From NCBI GenBank assembly GCA_963712595.1, contig CAVQIM010000001.1:62001-126000 (forward strand): a DNA stretch of 64,000 nucleotides. Reading direction: 5' to 3'. The translations under genes and the position numbers were made by a program. Origin of the DNA: VRUE01 sp963712595. GTDB lineage: Bacteria > Actinomycetota > Thermoleophilia > Solirubrobacterales > 70-9. Numbering within the stretch: the stretch's first letter is position 1; each line of letters begins with the position of its first letter. The notes beneath the pieces are model-generated. The model did not search any database, was not told the DNA's origin, and saw nothing but the letters and a program-made list of their open reading frames with translations. Below, one piece after another: positions 16,991 through 25,499 of this stretch.

Positions 16991-17998
16991 GTGAAGGTCT
17001 TCGTGACGGGAGGAACGGGTTTCATCGGCGGCGAGGTCGTGCGCCAGCTGCGCGCTCGCGGCGACGACGTCGTCTGCCTGGTGCGCAGCCCCGAGAAGAG
17101 CAAGGCGATCGCCGAGCTGGGCGCCGAGCTGGTCAACGGCGACCTCAGCGACGCCGCGGCGCTCCGCGCGGGTATGGAGGGCTGCGACGCGGTGGTCCAC
17201 GCCGCGGCGATGTACGAGGTCGGGATCCCGGCCAAGCAGCACCCGGCGATGTGGGAGGCGAACGTGGCCGGGACCGAGCGCGTGATGGGGGCCGCGCTCG
17301 AGGCCAAGGTCCCGAGAATCGTCTACGTCTCCACCTGTGGCGTCTTCGGCAACACCCACCGCAAGGTGGTCGACGAGACCTACGAGCACCCCGGCAAGGA
17401 ATTCACCTCCTATTACGAGGAGACCAAGCTGGAGGCCCACCGCGTCGTCAAGCGGATGATCGCCGACCAGAAGCTGCCGGCGATCATCGTCCAGCCGGGC
17501 GGCGTCTACGGCCCGGGCGACACCTCGCAGGTGGCCGATCTGCTCGAGGAATTCTTCGCCGGCCGGCTGCTGCTCCTGCCATTCCCCGAGCTGGGGGTCT
17601 GCATGACCCACGTCGAGGACATCGCCGGCGGCATCCTGCTCGCCTTCGACAAGGGCAAGCTCGGCGAGACCTACGTGCTCAGCGGCCCTGTGACCACCAT
17701 GCGCGACGCGATCGAGATCGTCGCCGGGCTCAGTGGCCGCAAGGCGCCGAAACACGCCCTCCCCACCGGCCTGATGAAGGCCCTGACGCCGATCGGGCCA
17801 CTCGTGGGCAAGCTCATGGGGCAGCCGCCGAACCTGCGCGAGCTGATCTCCACCGCCGACGGCGTCACCTTCTGGGCAAGTCACGAGAAGGCCAGCCGCG
17901 AGCTCGGCTACGCCCCCCGCGGCATGGAGGAGGGGATGCGGCAGACGCTGGAAGCCGACGAGCGGTTCCCCGCCCCGGTCTCCGCGGCAGCCGCCTGA
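16991..17998 (+). CDS. NAD(P)-dependent epimerase/dehydratase (extended SDR)
   Basis: This 335-residue extended short-chain dehydrogenase has the dinucleotide loop TGGTGFIG (6-13). The active-site pair is Tyr142 and Lys146 in YEETK, with an upstream Ser in VYVSTCGV, and the C-terminal substrate domain is full length. It resembles the dihydroflavonol-reductase/sugar-epimerase branch, but the substrate is unclear. The start is a GTG. The MBL-fold gene begins 17 bp after its stop, so the two probably act in one transcript. Confidence 0.88.
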   Translation: MKVFVTGGTGFIGGEVVRQLRARGDDVVCLVRSPEKSKAIAELGAELVNGDLSDAAALRAGMEGCDAVVHAAAMYEVGIPAKQHPAMWEANVAGTERVMGAALEAKVPRIVYVSTCGVFGNTHRKVVDETYEHPGKEFTSYYEETKLEAHRVVKRMIADQKLPAIIVQPGGVYGPGDTSQVADLLEEFFAGRLLLLPFPELGVCMTHVEDIAGGILLAFDKGKLGETYVLSGPVTTMRDAIEIVAGLSGRKAPKHALPTGLMKALTPIGPLVGKLMGQPPNLRELISTADGVTFWASHEKASRELGYAPRGMEEGMRQTLEADERFPAPVSAAAA

Positions 17999-18015
17999 GC
18001 GAGCTCCGGCCCGCG

Positions 18016-18837
18016 ATGCGCGTAATCGACGTCAAGCACCTCGGCCGTCCCCGCGTGATCGGCTGCTGGGAGGTGGACGGGGCCCTGGTCGATCCGGGGC
18101 CGCAGTCCTCGATGGAGACCCTGCTGGCGGCGCTTGGCGGCGAGCGGCCGCGGGCCCTGATCCTCACCCACATCCACCTCGACCACGCGGCTGCGACGGG
18201 CGCCCTGGTGCGGCGCTGGCCCGACCTCGAGGTCTACGTCCACGAGCGCGGCGCCCGGCACCTGATCGACCCGGCGAAGCTGCTGGCCAGCGCCGAGCGC
18301 CTCTACGGCTCCGAGATGGAGCGCCTCTGGGGCGAGATCGTCCCCGTTCCCGAGGCCAACGTGAAGCCGCTCGCCGGCGGCGAGGAGGTGCTCGGCATGC
18401 GGGTCGCCTACACGCCTGGCCACGCCTCCCATCACGTCTGCTACCTGCACGAGGAGAGCGGCACCGCCTTCGTCGGCGACGTCGCCGCCGTCCGCATCCC
18501 ACCCTCGGACCTGGTCGTCCCCCCTACGCCGCCGCCGGACATCGACATCGAGACCTGGCTCGACTCGATCGCGATCGTCGAATCCTGGCGCCCCGAGCGC
18601 CTCGCCCTCACCCACTTCGGCGCGGTCGAGAACCCGCTCGAGCACCTGGCGGTGGTGCGCGAACGCCTCCGCGAGGAGGCCGACCTCGCCCGTGACCTCT
18701 CCGAGGCCGACTACGAGCGCCACCACCGCGATCGCGTCGCCGAGAGCGCCGACCCCGAGACGGCCGCCGAGCTGATTCAGTGCGTCCCGCCCGAATACCA
18801 GTGGCGCGGCCTGGACCGCTACTGGAGCAAGCGTTAG
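18016..18837 (+). CDS. Metallo-beta-lactamase-fold hydrolase
   Basis: The 273-residue product belongs to the MBL superfamily. The metal motif THIHLDH lies at 51-57, a later His in YTPGHASHH near 140, and the bridging Asp in FVGDVAAV near 156. The C-terminal helical part of about 100 residues is glyoxalase-II/RNase-Z unlike and rich in Arg and Glu. The substrate is unknown. The ATG is preceded by a purine-rich stretch. It follows the SDR gene closely and ends 69 bp before the lipoprotein gene. Confidence 0.87.
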   Translation: MRVIDVKHLGRPRVIGCWEVDGALVDPGPQSSMETLLAALGGERPRALILTHIHLDHAAATGALVRRWPDLEVYVHERGARHLIDPAKLLASAERLYGSEMERLWGEIVPVPEANVKPLAGGEEVLGMRVAYTPGHASHHVCYLHEESGTAFVGDVAAVRIPPSDLVVPPTPPPDIDIETWLDSIAIVESWRPERLALTHFGAVENPLEHLAVVRERLREEADLARDLSEADYERHHRDRVAESADPETAAELIQCVPPEYQWRGLDRYWSKR

Positions 18838-18906
18838 GTTCGCAGGGCGCCGGTGGATGCCAGCCGGTCGCCCAGTGTCGCGTCCACCCCAGCCTAGGAG
18901 GAGTCA

Positions 18907-19749
18907 GTGAGCAAGGTTTCCACTCGATTGCCGATCCCAGTCGTTCTCTGCGCCGCACTTGCCGTGGTAGTTGCCCTCGCGCTCTCCGCCTGCGGCGGTG
19001 AGAGCGACCAGGAGCTGTCCTTCGAACTGACCGGCAGCGGCAAGGCGGCGAAGTTCACCGGCCCGGAGAGCGCCGATTCGGGCAAGGCAGAAATCTCCTT
19101 CACCAACAACGGCGACGCCGCCTCCGACATGCAGCTGATCCGGGTCGAGGGCGACCGCACGCCCGAGGAAGTCGTCGAAGGTCTCGGCAAGGCGGTGCAG
19201 GGGAAGCCATTCCCCAACTGGTTCTTCGCCGGTGGCGGCACCTCCACGCTGAGGCCGGGCAAGAGCGCGACCGTCACCCAGGTGCTCGAGCCCGGGACCT
19301 ACTACGCGCTCAGCACCGCGGGAAGCGGGCCCGATCCCGCTTCGCTGGCCTCGCTCGAGGTGAGTGGAGACGAGTCCGACGAGGAGCTGGAAGCGGACGC
19401 GACCGTCACCGCCTCCGAGTACCAGTTCGAAGCCGACGGGCTGAAGGCGGGCGAGAACGAAATCGACTTCAGCAACGCCGGCGCCCAGCCGCACCATCTG
19501 CTGATCTCGAAACTGGTCGGCGACGCGACCGCTGAGGACCTCGAAAAGGCGATCAAGTCAAACAGCGGCAAACCCCCGATTGAAGAAAAAGGAGGCGTCG
19601 CGACCGCGGTCATCGAAGGCGGCGAAAGCCAGCTCGTCGACTTCGACCTGAAGCCGGGACGCTACGCCTTCTACTGCTTCATCAGCGACCGCCAGGGCGG
19701 TCCGCCCCATGCCCTCAAGGGCATGGTCGACGAATTCGAGATCGAATAA
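18907..19749 (+). CDS. Lipoprotein with two cupredoxin-like domains
   Basis: The 280-residue protein has a lipoprotein signal: a basic start, a hydrophobic stretch and the lipobox LSAC with Cys29. Two similar beta-rich domains of about 115 residues follow. The second ends with a set that looks like type-1 copper ligands (PHH, YCF, PPHALKGM). The first lacks the Cys and His, so it is probably structural. The GTG start is fixed by a strong AGGAGGAG four bases upstream. It may carry or sense copper at the cell surface. That is inference; it could also be a non-metal binding relative. Confidence 0.8.
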   Translation: MSKVSTRLPIPVVLCAALAVVVALALSACGGESDQELSFELTGSGKAAKFTGPESADSGKAEISFTNNGDAASDMQLIRVEGDRTPEEVVEGLGKAVQGKPFPNWFFAGGGTSTLRPGKSATVTQVLEPGTYYALSTAGSGPDPASLASLEVSGDESDEELEADATVTASEYQFEADGLKAGENEIDFSNAGAQPHHLLISKLVGDATAEDLEKAIKSNSGKPPIEEKGGVATAVIEGGESQLVDFDLKPGRYAFYCFISDRQGGPPHALKGMVDEFEIE

Positions 19750-19765
19750 GCCGTCAGGCAAGGGC

Positions 19766-19801
19766 GCGCGAGCACCGGCAGCTCAGGCCAGGTGCTCGCG
19801 C
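19766..19801. terminator. Inverted repeat between convergent lipoprotein gene and dapL
   Basis: The arms GCGCGAGCACC and GGTGCTCGCGC are a perfect 11-bp match around a 14-base loop. The left arm is between the genes, and the right arm lies in the last codons of dapL. It probably acts as a bidirectional terminator. There is no T-run. Confidence 0.6.
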
Positions 19802-20952
19802 ATCCGCTCGACGGCCTCGGTGATGCGCTCGTCGGGCGTGGTCAGGGAGATGCGGAAGAAGCCCTCGCCGCTGGGCCCGTACATCGAGCCGGGCGAGACC
19901 ACGACGGCGGCGTCTTCGAGCACCAGCTCGGAGAAGGAGGTCGAGGTGTGGCCCTCGGGGACGGGGGCCCAGACGTAGATCGTCCCCTTCGGCGCGCTCA
20001 CCTCGACGCCGATCTCGCGCAGGGCGTCGACGACCAGGTCGCGCCGCCGCGTGTAGGTCTCGTTCATCCGCTGGAGCGGGCCGCCGGGTCCCTGCAGCGC
20101 CGCGACGCCGGCCAGCTGCACGGCCTCGAAGAGGCCGGAGTCGACGTTCGTCTTCAGCCGCCAGTAGGTCTGCACCGCCTCGGCGTTGCCGAGGATCGCG
20201 GCGCAGCGCCAGCCGGTCATGTTGAAGCCCTTGGAGAGGGAGAAGACCTCGACGCCCACCTCCTTGGCTCCCGGCGTGGCGAGGAAGCTGGGCGCGACAT
20301 AGCCGTCGTAGGTCGTCTCCGAGTAGGCATTGTCGTGGACGACGAGGATCTCGTGCTCGCGGGCGAAGGAGACGACCCGCTCGAAGAACCCCTCGGGTAC
20401 GACGGCCCCGGTGGGGTTGTTGGGGAAGTTGAGGAACATCAGGCGGGCCTTGGCGGCAACGTCGGCCGGGACCGCCGCCAGGTCGGGGGCGAAGCCGAGC
20501 TCCGGCACGAGCGGCAGCAGCTCCGGCGTCGCCCCGGCGAGGATCGGGCCGCCGGTGTAGACCGGGTAGCCGGGGTCGGAGGCGAGCGCGACGCCGCCCG
20601 GGTCGAGGAAGGCGAAGCAGAGGTTGTAGATGCACTCCTTGGCGCCGATCGCCGGGATCACCTCGCTCTCGGGGTCGATCTCGACGCCGAAACGGCGGTC
20701 GTAGAACTCGGCGAAGGCCTGGCGGAACTCCTCCCGGCCGCGGTTGCTGGGGTACTTCTGGTTGGCGTTCTCGGCCACGGCCTCCTGCATCGCCGAGACG
20801 ATGTGCGGGTAGGTCGGTTCGTCCGGGTCGCCGATGCCGAGGCTGATCACGTCGATGCCGGCAGCGCGCTTGTCGGCGATGCGCCGCTCCAGCTCCTGGA
20901 ACATGTAGGGGGGCATCGCCTCCAAGCGCTTGGACGGATTCGAGATTCCCAT
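19783..20952 (-). CDS. dapL: LL-diaminopimelate aminotransferase
   Basis: DapL makes LL-diaminopimelate directly from tetrahydrodipicolinate and glutamate, bypassing succinylated or acetylated intermediates. The 389-residue class I PLP aminotransferase has ISLGIGDPDEPT near the N-terminus and NFPNNPTGA (175-183). The PLP lysine is Lys241 in SLSKGFNMTGW, and FFRISLT lies near the C-terminus. The SK-NMTGWR block is a hallmark of DapL rather than of aspartate aminotransferases. It follows dapF by 12 bp, and dapA and dapB are at 38.7-40.2 kb. No dapC, dapD or dapE is in this window. Confidence 0.9.
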   Translation of the reverse strand: MGISNPSKRLEAMPPYMFQELERRIADKRAAGIDVISLGIGDPDEPTYPHIVSAMQEAVAENANQKYPSNRGREEFRQAFAEFYDRRFGVEIDPESEVIPAIGAKECIYNLCFAFLDPGGVALASDPGYPVYTGGPILAGATPELLPLVPELGFAPDLAAVPADVAAKARLMFLNFPNNPTGAVVPEGFFERVVSFAREHEILVVHDNAYSETTYDGYVAPSFLATPGAKEVGVEVFSLSKGFNMTGWRCAAILGNAEAVQTYWRLKTNVDSGLFEAVQLAGVAALQGPGGPLQRMNETYTRRRDLVVDALREIGVEVSAPKGTIYVWAPVPEGHTSTSFSELVLEDAAVVVSPGSMYGPSGEGFFRISLTTPDERITEAVERMREHLA

Positions 20953-20964
20953 CGGCGCGGGAAT

Positions 20965-21822
20965 CTAGTCGTCCAGCTCGGCGAGTGCCTTGAGCAGGTC
21001 CGCCGACAGCTCGCCGGAGCAGATCGGCTCGGCCCAGCCGCTGAGCGTGACGTCGAGCTCCTCTGAGATCTTCACCTCCAGCTCGCCACCGTCGAGCTCG
21101 ACCGTGATCGGGCTGCCGGCGCCGCGGAGGAAGGCCGTGACCGCCGCGCCGCTGGCGCCGGTTCCCGAGGAGAGCGTCTCCCCCACGCCGCGCTCGAAGA
21201 TCCGCGCCCGCACACGGCTGCCTTCGACGCGGAAGAACGAGACGTTGGTCCGGTTGGGGAACAGCTCGTGCGCTTCGATCGGCGGGCCGAGCTCGGCGAG
21301 GTCGAGGTTCTCGAGGACATCGGCCTTGCCGTCGATCTCGATCGCGCATTGCGGGTTGCCGATCGAGACATGCTGGAAGCGCAGCATGCGCCCCTCGCCG
21401 GCGTCGATGCTGCCGGTCCCGTCGGGCGGCCCCGAGGGAAAGTCCCGGGAGGCGGTGCTCGCCCGTCCCATCGCTACCGAGCAGGTGCGCTCGGAGGTGA
21501 TCGTCGGCGTCACCGGGCCGGCCGCGGTGAGGATCGAGAAGGTGTCCGCGTCGGTCCAGCCGTTGCGGCGCAGGTAGAGGATTGCCTCGCGCGCACCGTT
21601 GCCCGACAGCTCAGCCTCGGAGCCGTCGGGGTTGAAGATCCGCAGCTCGGCGACGAACTGGGGATCTTCGCTGCGCGAGAGCAGCAGCACCCCGTCCGAG
21701 CCGATGCCGAAGTGCGGATCGCAGAGGCGCTGGGCTCGTCGAGGCGTCAGCTCCCAGGGGAGCCGGTCCGCCTCGACGATCAAGTAGTCGTTGCCCAGTG
21801 CCTGCCACTTTTCAAATCGCAC
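20965..21822 (-). CDS. dapF: Diaminopimelate epimerase homologue with both catalytic Cys replaced by Ser
   Basis: DapF converts LL- to meso-diaminopimelate with two cysteines acting as acid and base. The 285-residue protein has the full fold and the substrate-binding motifs LGNDY, FNPDGS, GNPQ, NRTN and ERGVGET. At the two catalytic positions it has Ser73 (LSGNGAR) and Ser219 (LSSGTGASG), where E. coli has Cys73 and Cys217. I checked both codons on the DNA: they read TCG. It follows a dapL gene, so a role in the pathway is expected, but the chemistry may be slow, altered or absent. Confidence 0.88.
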   Translation of the reverse strand: MRFEKWQALGNDYLIVEADRLPWELTPRRAQRLCDPHFGIGSDGVLLLSRSEDPQFVAELRIFNPDGSEAELSGNGAREAILYLRRNGWTDADTFSILTAAGPVTPTITSERTCSVAMGRASTASRDFPSGPPDGTGSIDAGEGRMLRFQHVSIGNPQCAIEIDGKADVLENLDLAELGPPIEAHELFPNRTNVSFFRVEGSRVRARIFERGVGETLSSGTGASGAAVTAFLRGAGSPITVELDGGELEVKISEELDVTLSGWAEPICSGELSADLLKALAELDD

Positions 21823-21840
21823 GGCCGGCAGCCTAGCCGG

Positions 21841-23088
21841 TCAAATCCCTTCCCTCACTATCCACATCTTTGCGACGCCACCGGCTTCCGGTTTGGTGAA
21901 TTCGTATTTCCCTTCCCAGGGGAGTTGCGCGCCGCACTTTTCGTCCGATTCGGCCGCCACGCGCGTGGTCATGGTGCCGCCGACCACCATCTTCGCGGGA
22001 GCGCCGCCGGTCACGGAGCCATAGGTCAGGCTGGTTTCATAGGTGCATTTGTAGGCACCGATGCAGTTGACCTGCAGGCGCGGGGGCGCGCCACCGCCAC
22101 CCTGGACCATTTCAAAGCCGCCGTTGCCGCTCCCGGAGGCATTGAAGTTGGCGGCGTACGGCAATTTGAGGGCGGTGACCGCGCAGGTCCCGCCGCATTC
22201 GGAGAACGTCAGGGAGGTCAGTTCGCTGGACAGCGGCCAGATATCGGCACTGGTCGTTTTGGTCGCGAAGTTCGAGGATTCGCAGGCCACGGTGTATTCG
22301 GTTGCTTTGCCTCCTTCGGTGATCGTGACTTTGAATTTGGCTTTCGCCCCGGTTTCGAGGCGGGCGCTCAGTGACGTGGGCACGCCGTAGGTTTCGCCCA
22401 GGGAGCACGGCGTTTCGTTTTTCTTGCAGAGGTTCACCGCTGGGGCGTAATCGGCCATGTAAAGCCTGCCACCGCTGGGTTCGTTGAGCGTGTAGGTGGC
22501 CGACCAGGCGATTGGGGAGCCGGCGCCGGGGCAGGTGAGGCCTTTGGCGTTGCCGAGAGCGTCTTCTTTCGCGGAGATCGTCGCGCCGGTCGCCGCGCCT
22601 TTGACGTCGAGGGGAGATTCGAACCGATAGAGGCAGTCGATCTGTTTGCCGCAGACGATTTTCACGCTGGGTGGCCCGTGGAAGCCGTCTTCGACGAGTT
22701 CCATCGTCCCGTCGTTGCCGCTCGTCCACAGGTACACGCCCCGGTAGGAGAGGTTGAGCGTTTCGATTGTGCAGCCAGCCCCTTCCAGGGTGCAGGCTGA
22801 GAACGGCAGGCTCCAGATGAAGCTCTGTGCGGTTTTGCCTTTCGGAGTGGGCGGTTTGCTCACTTCGTCTTCCAGGTAGGACACGCATTCGACGTCGCCG
22901 ACCGAGGTTTCGAAGCGCACGTCTTCTGCTTCTCCTTCGACGAAGGTGCCCGCCTGATAGGCGGATATGCACGCACCTTCGCTTGCTTTGAATTCGCACA
23001 GCGCCGTTGGCGAGGCGGAGTTCGCCCCTACGGCAAGGGCGATCGACGCCGCGGTAAGGGCGGCAATTCCCAGCTTTACCGACTTCAT
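21841..23088 (-). CDS. Secreted Cys-rich protein with an internal duplication, function unknown
   Basis: This 415-residue exported protein starts with a Sec signal peptide (MKSVKLG then a hydrophobic run, cleavage likely after an Ala near residue 26). No known domain is recognised. The mature part is two similar halves of about 190 residues. Each has an IW-L-S block, a Cys pair, a Gly-rich segment and a Cys-x(5)-Cys, and ends in a Tyr-rich strand. The many paired cysteines suggest disulfides. The ATG at 23088 is fixed by AAGGAG seven bases upstream. It uses more A/T-ending codons than its neighbours. It has its own likely promoter at 23135-23163. Confidence 0.75.
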   Translation of the reverse strand: MKSVKLGIAALTAASIALAVGANSASPTALCEFKASEGACISAYQAGTFVEGEAEDVRFETSVGDVECVSYLEDEVSKPPTPKGKTAQSFIWSLPFSACTLEGAGCTIETLNLSYRGVYLWTSGNDGTMELVEDGFHGPPSVKIVCGKQIDCLYRFESPLDVKGAATGATISAKEDALGNAKGLTCPGAGSPIAWSATYTLNEPSGGRLYMADYAPAVNLCKKNETPCSLGETYGVPTSLSARLETGAKAKFKVTITEGGKATEYTVACESSNFATKTTSADIWPLSSELTSLTFSECGGTCAVTALKLPYAANFNASGSGNGGFEMVQGGGGAPPRLQVNCIGAYKCTYETSLTYGSVTGGAPAKMVVGGTMTTRVAAESDEKCGAQLPWEGKYEFTKPEAGGVAKMWIVREGI

Positions 23089-23134
23089 GCTGTCTCCTTG
23101 CTCGATGGACTGGTGCAGAGACCGATGAGGCCTA

Positions 23135-23163
23135 GCCATACCACCTCATGAGCAAATGATCAA
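23135..23163 (-). promoter_or_regulatory. Likely sigma-70 type promoter of the duplicated secreted protein
   Basis: On the - strand TTGATC (23163-23158) and TATGGC (23140-23135) are separated by 17 bases. The expected start is about 40 bases upstream of the ATG, which leaves room for the AAGGAG site. The stretch is clearly A/T-richer than its surroundings. Confidence 0.5.
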
Positions 23164-23178
23164 GAAAACTAAAGTGAA

Positions 23179-24597
23179 CTAACGGCCCGATGGGGCCAGC
23201 GCCAGTTTGCGCTCACGCAGCCGTACCCGCAGGCCCCGCGGGCTCATCGTGAAGCCGAGCAGCTCGGTGACCGGGTCAGCCGAGGGGTCGAGCTCGATCT
23301 CGAAGTTGCGGGCGATCATGCCGAGGGCGGTCTTCGCCTCCAGGAAGGCGAGGTTGCGGCCGGGGCAGAAGCGCGGCCCCGCCCCGAAGGCGAGGAACGA
23401 CTTCTGGGACGGTGTCTCGAGCTCGTCATCGTCGAACCAGCGCTCGGGCTTGAACTCGTTCGCTCGCTCCACCTCGCGTAGGCCCGCGTAGCGGTGCAGG
23501 ATCATCAGGCGAGTCCCGGCTGGGACTCGGACGCCGGCCACCTCGGTGTCGGCGAGCGGCTCCAGGCCGGAGATCGGGACGACCGGCTTCAGCCGCATCG
23601 TCTCCCGCAGCACCCCCTCGCCGTAGCGGAACCCCTCGACCGTCTCGTACTCGGTCGCGTAGGGCTGCTCGCCGAGCACCTCGTTCGCCTCCTCCGCCCA
23701 CCTTGCCTGGATCTCGGGCCGGCAGGCCAGCGACCAGATCGTCCACGCCATCGAGTGCGAGGTCGTGTCCTCGCCGGCGAGCAGCAGGGTGAAGACGTTG
23801 CCGAAGATTTCGTCGTCGCTGAAGGTCCCGTCCTTTTCCTGGGCGGCGATCATTCCCTCGAGGAAGTTCTCCGGCGACTCGCGCAGCTCCGGCCTTGCCG
23901 CGATCCGCTTCCGGGTCTCCTCCATGAAGGTCGTCACGGCCTTGCGGATCTCCGCGATGGATCGGTCTAGCGCGCGATCCGCCGGCAACTTGAACCAGCG
24001 CCAGTACGGCACGGGTGCGAACAGGCGCCGGTTGGTCATGTGAAAGACCCGGTGAAGGTGCCCCTGCAGACCGGTGTCGCCACGCTCGAGCGTGTTCAGG
24101 TCATGGCCGAAGGCCAGGGCCGAGGTGACGTCGACGGTGAACGAGGACAGCGCCTCCCCGATCTCGAAGGCCCGCCCGTCGCGCGCCGCCTGCTCGAGCC
24201 TGCGGTGCAGGCGGGCGGTGCAGGTACTGACGATCTCGAAGTAGCGCTGCAGGTGGTTGCTGTTGAGCGCGGTCACCGCCAGGCGCCGCTGGTGGCGCCA
24301 GTCGTCCCCCTCGGCCGCGAACACGCCGACGTTTCGCATCTCTTCGGCGATGTCGAGGATCTCCGACCAGCGTCGGAATCCGTCCGGGCGGTCGCGCAGA
24401 ACCGCGTTGATCGTGTCTGCATCGCCGAGGGCGACGACCCGCCGGGGCCCGAGGTCGAAGCGGAAGATCGGGCCGTACTGCTCGCACCACTCCTCGGCGG
24501 TCAGGTGCATGCTGGTCGATCGCACCCGGTGCGCGTTGCCGATCAGCGGGAGGCGCGGAGGTCCGGGTAGATCCGAGATCGAGCGCAGGGTCGCCAT
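23179..24597 (-). CDS. Cytochrome P450
   Basis: This is a 472-residue P450 monooxygenase. The proline-rich hinge LPGPPRLPLIGN is at the N-terminus, and the oxygen-binding I-helix LLLAGEDTTSHS is in mid-protein. The K-helix ExxR is in LRETMRLK, and the heme loop FGAGPRFCPGR has Cys411 as iron ligand. It has no membrane anchor, so it is soluble and needs separate redox partners, which are not in the window. The substrate is unknown. I chose the ATG at 24597. A TTG at 24633 overlapping the miaA stop (TTGA) would add 12 residues and couple it to miaA. Confidence 0.93.
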   Translation of the reverse strand: MATLRSISDLPGPPRLPLIGNAHRVRSTSMHLTAEEWCEQYGPIFRFDLGPRRVVALGDADTINAVLRDRPDGFRRWSEILDIAEEMRNVGVFAAEGDDWRHQRRLAVTALNSNHLQRYFEIVSTCTARLHRRLEQAARDGRAFEIGEALSSFTVDVTSALAFGHDLNTLERGDTGLQGHLHRVFHMTNRRLFAPVPYWRWFKLPADRALDRSIAEIRKAVTTFMEETRKRIAARPELRESPENFLEGMIAAQEKDGTFSDDEIFGNVFTLLLAGEDTTSHSMAWTIWSLACRPEIQARWAEEANEVLGEQPYATEYETVEGFRYGEGVLRETMRLKPVVPISGLEPLADTEVAGVRVPAGTRLMILHRYAGLREVERANEFKPERWFDDDELETPSQKSFLAFGAGPRFCPGRNLAFLEAKTALGMIARNFEIELDPSADPVTELLGFTMSPRGLRVRLRERKLALAPSGR

Positions 24598-24629
24598 CGG
24601 CGAGCGAGTATCCCAAAGATCAAGATCGC

Positions 24630-25361
24630 TCAAGCATCGAGCGTCCCGGCGATCTCGGCCGCTACCTCCGCGTCGTCGCGATCCGTCCGGTCGATCCAGC
24701 GCAGGTTGGGCACCTTGCGCATCCAGGTCAGCTGGCGGCGGGCGTAGTTGCGCGATCGCTGCTTCATCCGGTCCTGCTCGCCGCCGAGCAGCTCGTCGAA
24801 ACCGAGGGCCACCCGCGCCGTGCGCGACGGTCCGAGCTCCTCTGCCCGCAGCACCTCCTCTCTGGCCCCCGCGGCGACGATCGCCTCCGTCCGCGCGTCG
24901 ATCCGCTCATAGAGCCGCCCCCGCTCCATGTCGAGCCCGAAGATCACCGTCGGATGCCGGGTCTCGGGCGACCAGAGCTCCGAATCCTCCGATTCCGGAG
25001 CCACCTTCACCAGCGAGAGCTCTGCCAGCGCGGCCCGCAAATACAGCCCGGTCCCCCCCACCACGATCGGCTGCCGCCCAGCCCCCAAAGCCGCATCGAT
25101 CTCAGCATGCGCCAACGGCATGTAGTCCCCCACCGAAAACGGCCGACTCACCGGCACGAACCCCACCAGCTTATGTTCAAGGCGAGCTCGCTCCTCCGCG
25201 GTCGCCACCCCGGTGAGCACCGAGAGCCCCTCGTAGACCTGCAGCGCATCGCACGAGATCGCCACCGGATCCCCGCCCCGCTTTCGCAGCTCATCGGCTA
25301 GCGCAACCGCGACGCCGGTCTTCCCCACACCGGTGGGGCCAAATATCGCGACTACAGGCAT
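24630..25361 (-). CDS. miaA: tRNA dimethylallyltransferase, compact form
   Basis: MiaA adds the isopentenyl group to A37 of tRNAs that read UNN codons; MiaB, encoded upstream, then methylthiolates it. The 243-residue product has the P-loop GPTGVGKT (8-15), the DALQVYEGL substrate loop, GGTGLYLRA and the C-terminal RNYARRQLTWMRK. The usual length is near 300. Between LAELS (about 116) and VIFGLDMERG only some 22 residues remain, where other MiaA have about 75. The missing part includes the RR-x-x-RALE region. No frameshift is apparent. Activity is likely but not certain. Confidence 0.88.
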   Translation of the reverse strand: MPVVAIFGPTGVGKTGVAVALADELRKRGGDPVAISCDALQVYEGLSVLTGVATAEERARLEHKLVGFVPVSRPFSVGDYMPLAHAEIDAALGAGRQPIVVGGTGLYLRAALAELSLVKVAPESEDSELWSPETRHPTVIFGLDMERGRLYERIDARTEAIVAAGAREEVLRAEELGPSRTARVALGFDELLGGEQDRMKQRSRNYARRQLTWMRKVPNLRWIDRTDRDDAEVAAEIAGTLDA

Positions 25362-25389
25362 CGTGGGCGCAGCTCAAGCGCTCCGTGAA

Positions 25390-25499
25390 GCCGGTGTCGG
25401 CGCTGCCCCGAACGGCTTGTACTTTTTCGGCAATCCATTCTCGGACGGCTCTTCCCGCCTCACCGAAAAAGTTGAGTGAGGGGTTGCGCCGACACCGGC
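25390..25499. repeat. Palindromic repeat, family A/B (copy 1)
   Basis: The outer arms are a perfect 14-bp match, GCCGGTGTCGGCGC (25390-25403) and GCGCCGACACCGGC (25486-25499). An inner pair ACTTTTTCGG (25421-25430) and CCGAAAAAGT (25463-25472) forms a second stem. It lies between miaB and miaA and its last base is the first of the miaB stop triplet. The inner blocks, CTTGTACTTTTTCG and CGAAAAAGTTGAGTGA, recur at 34576-34689 inside quite different outer arms. Confidence 0.8.
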
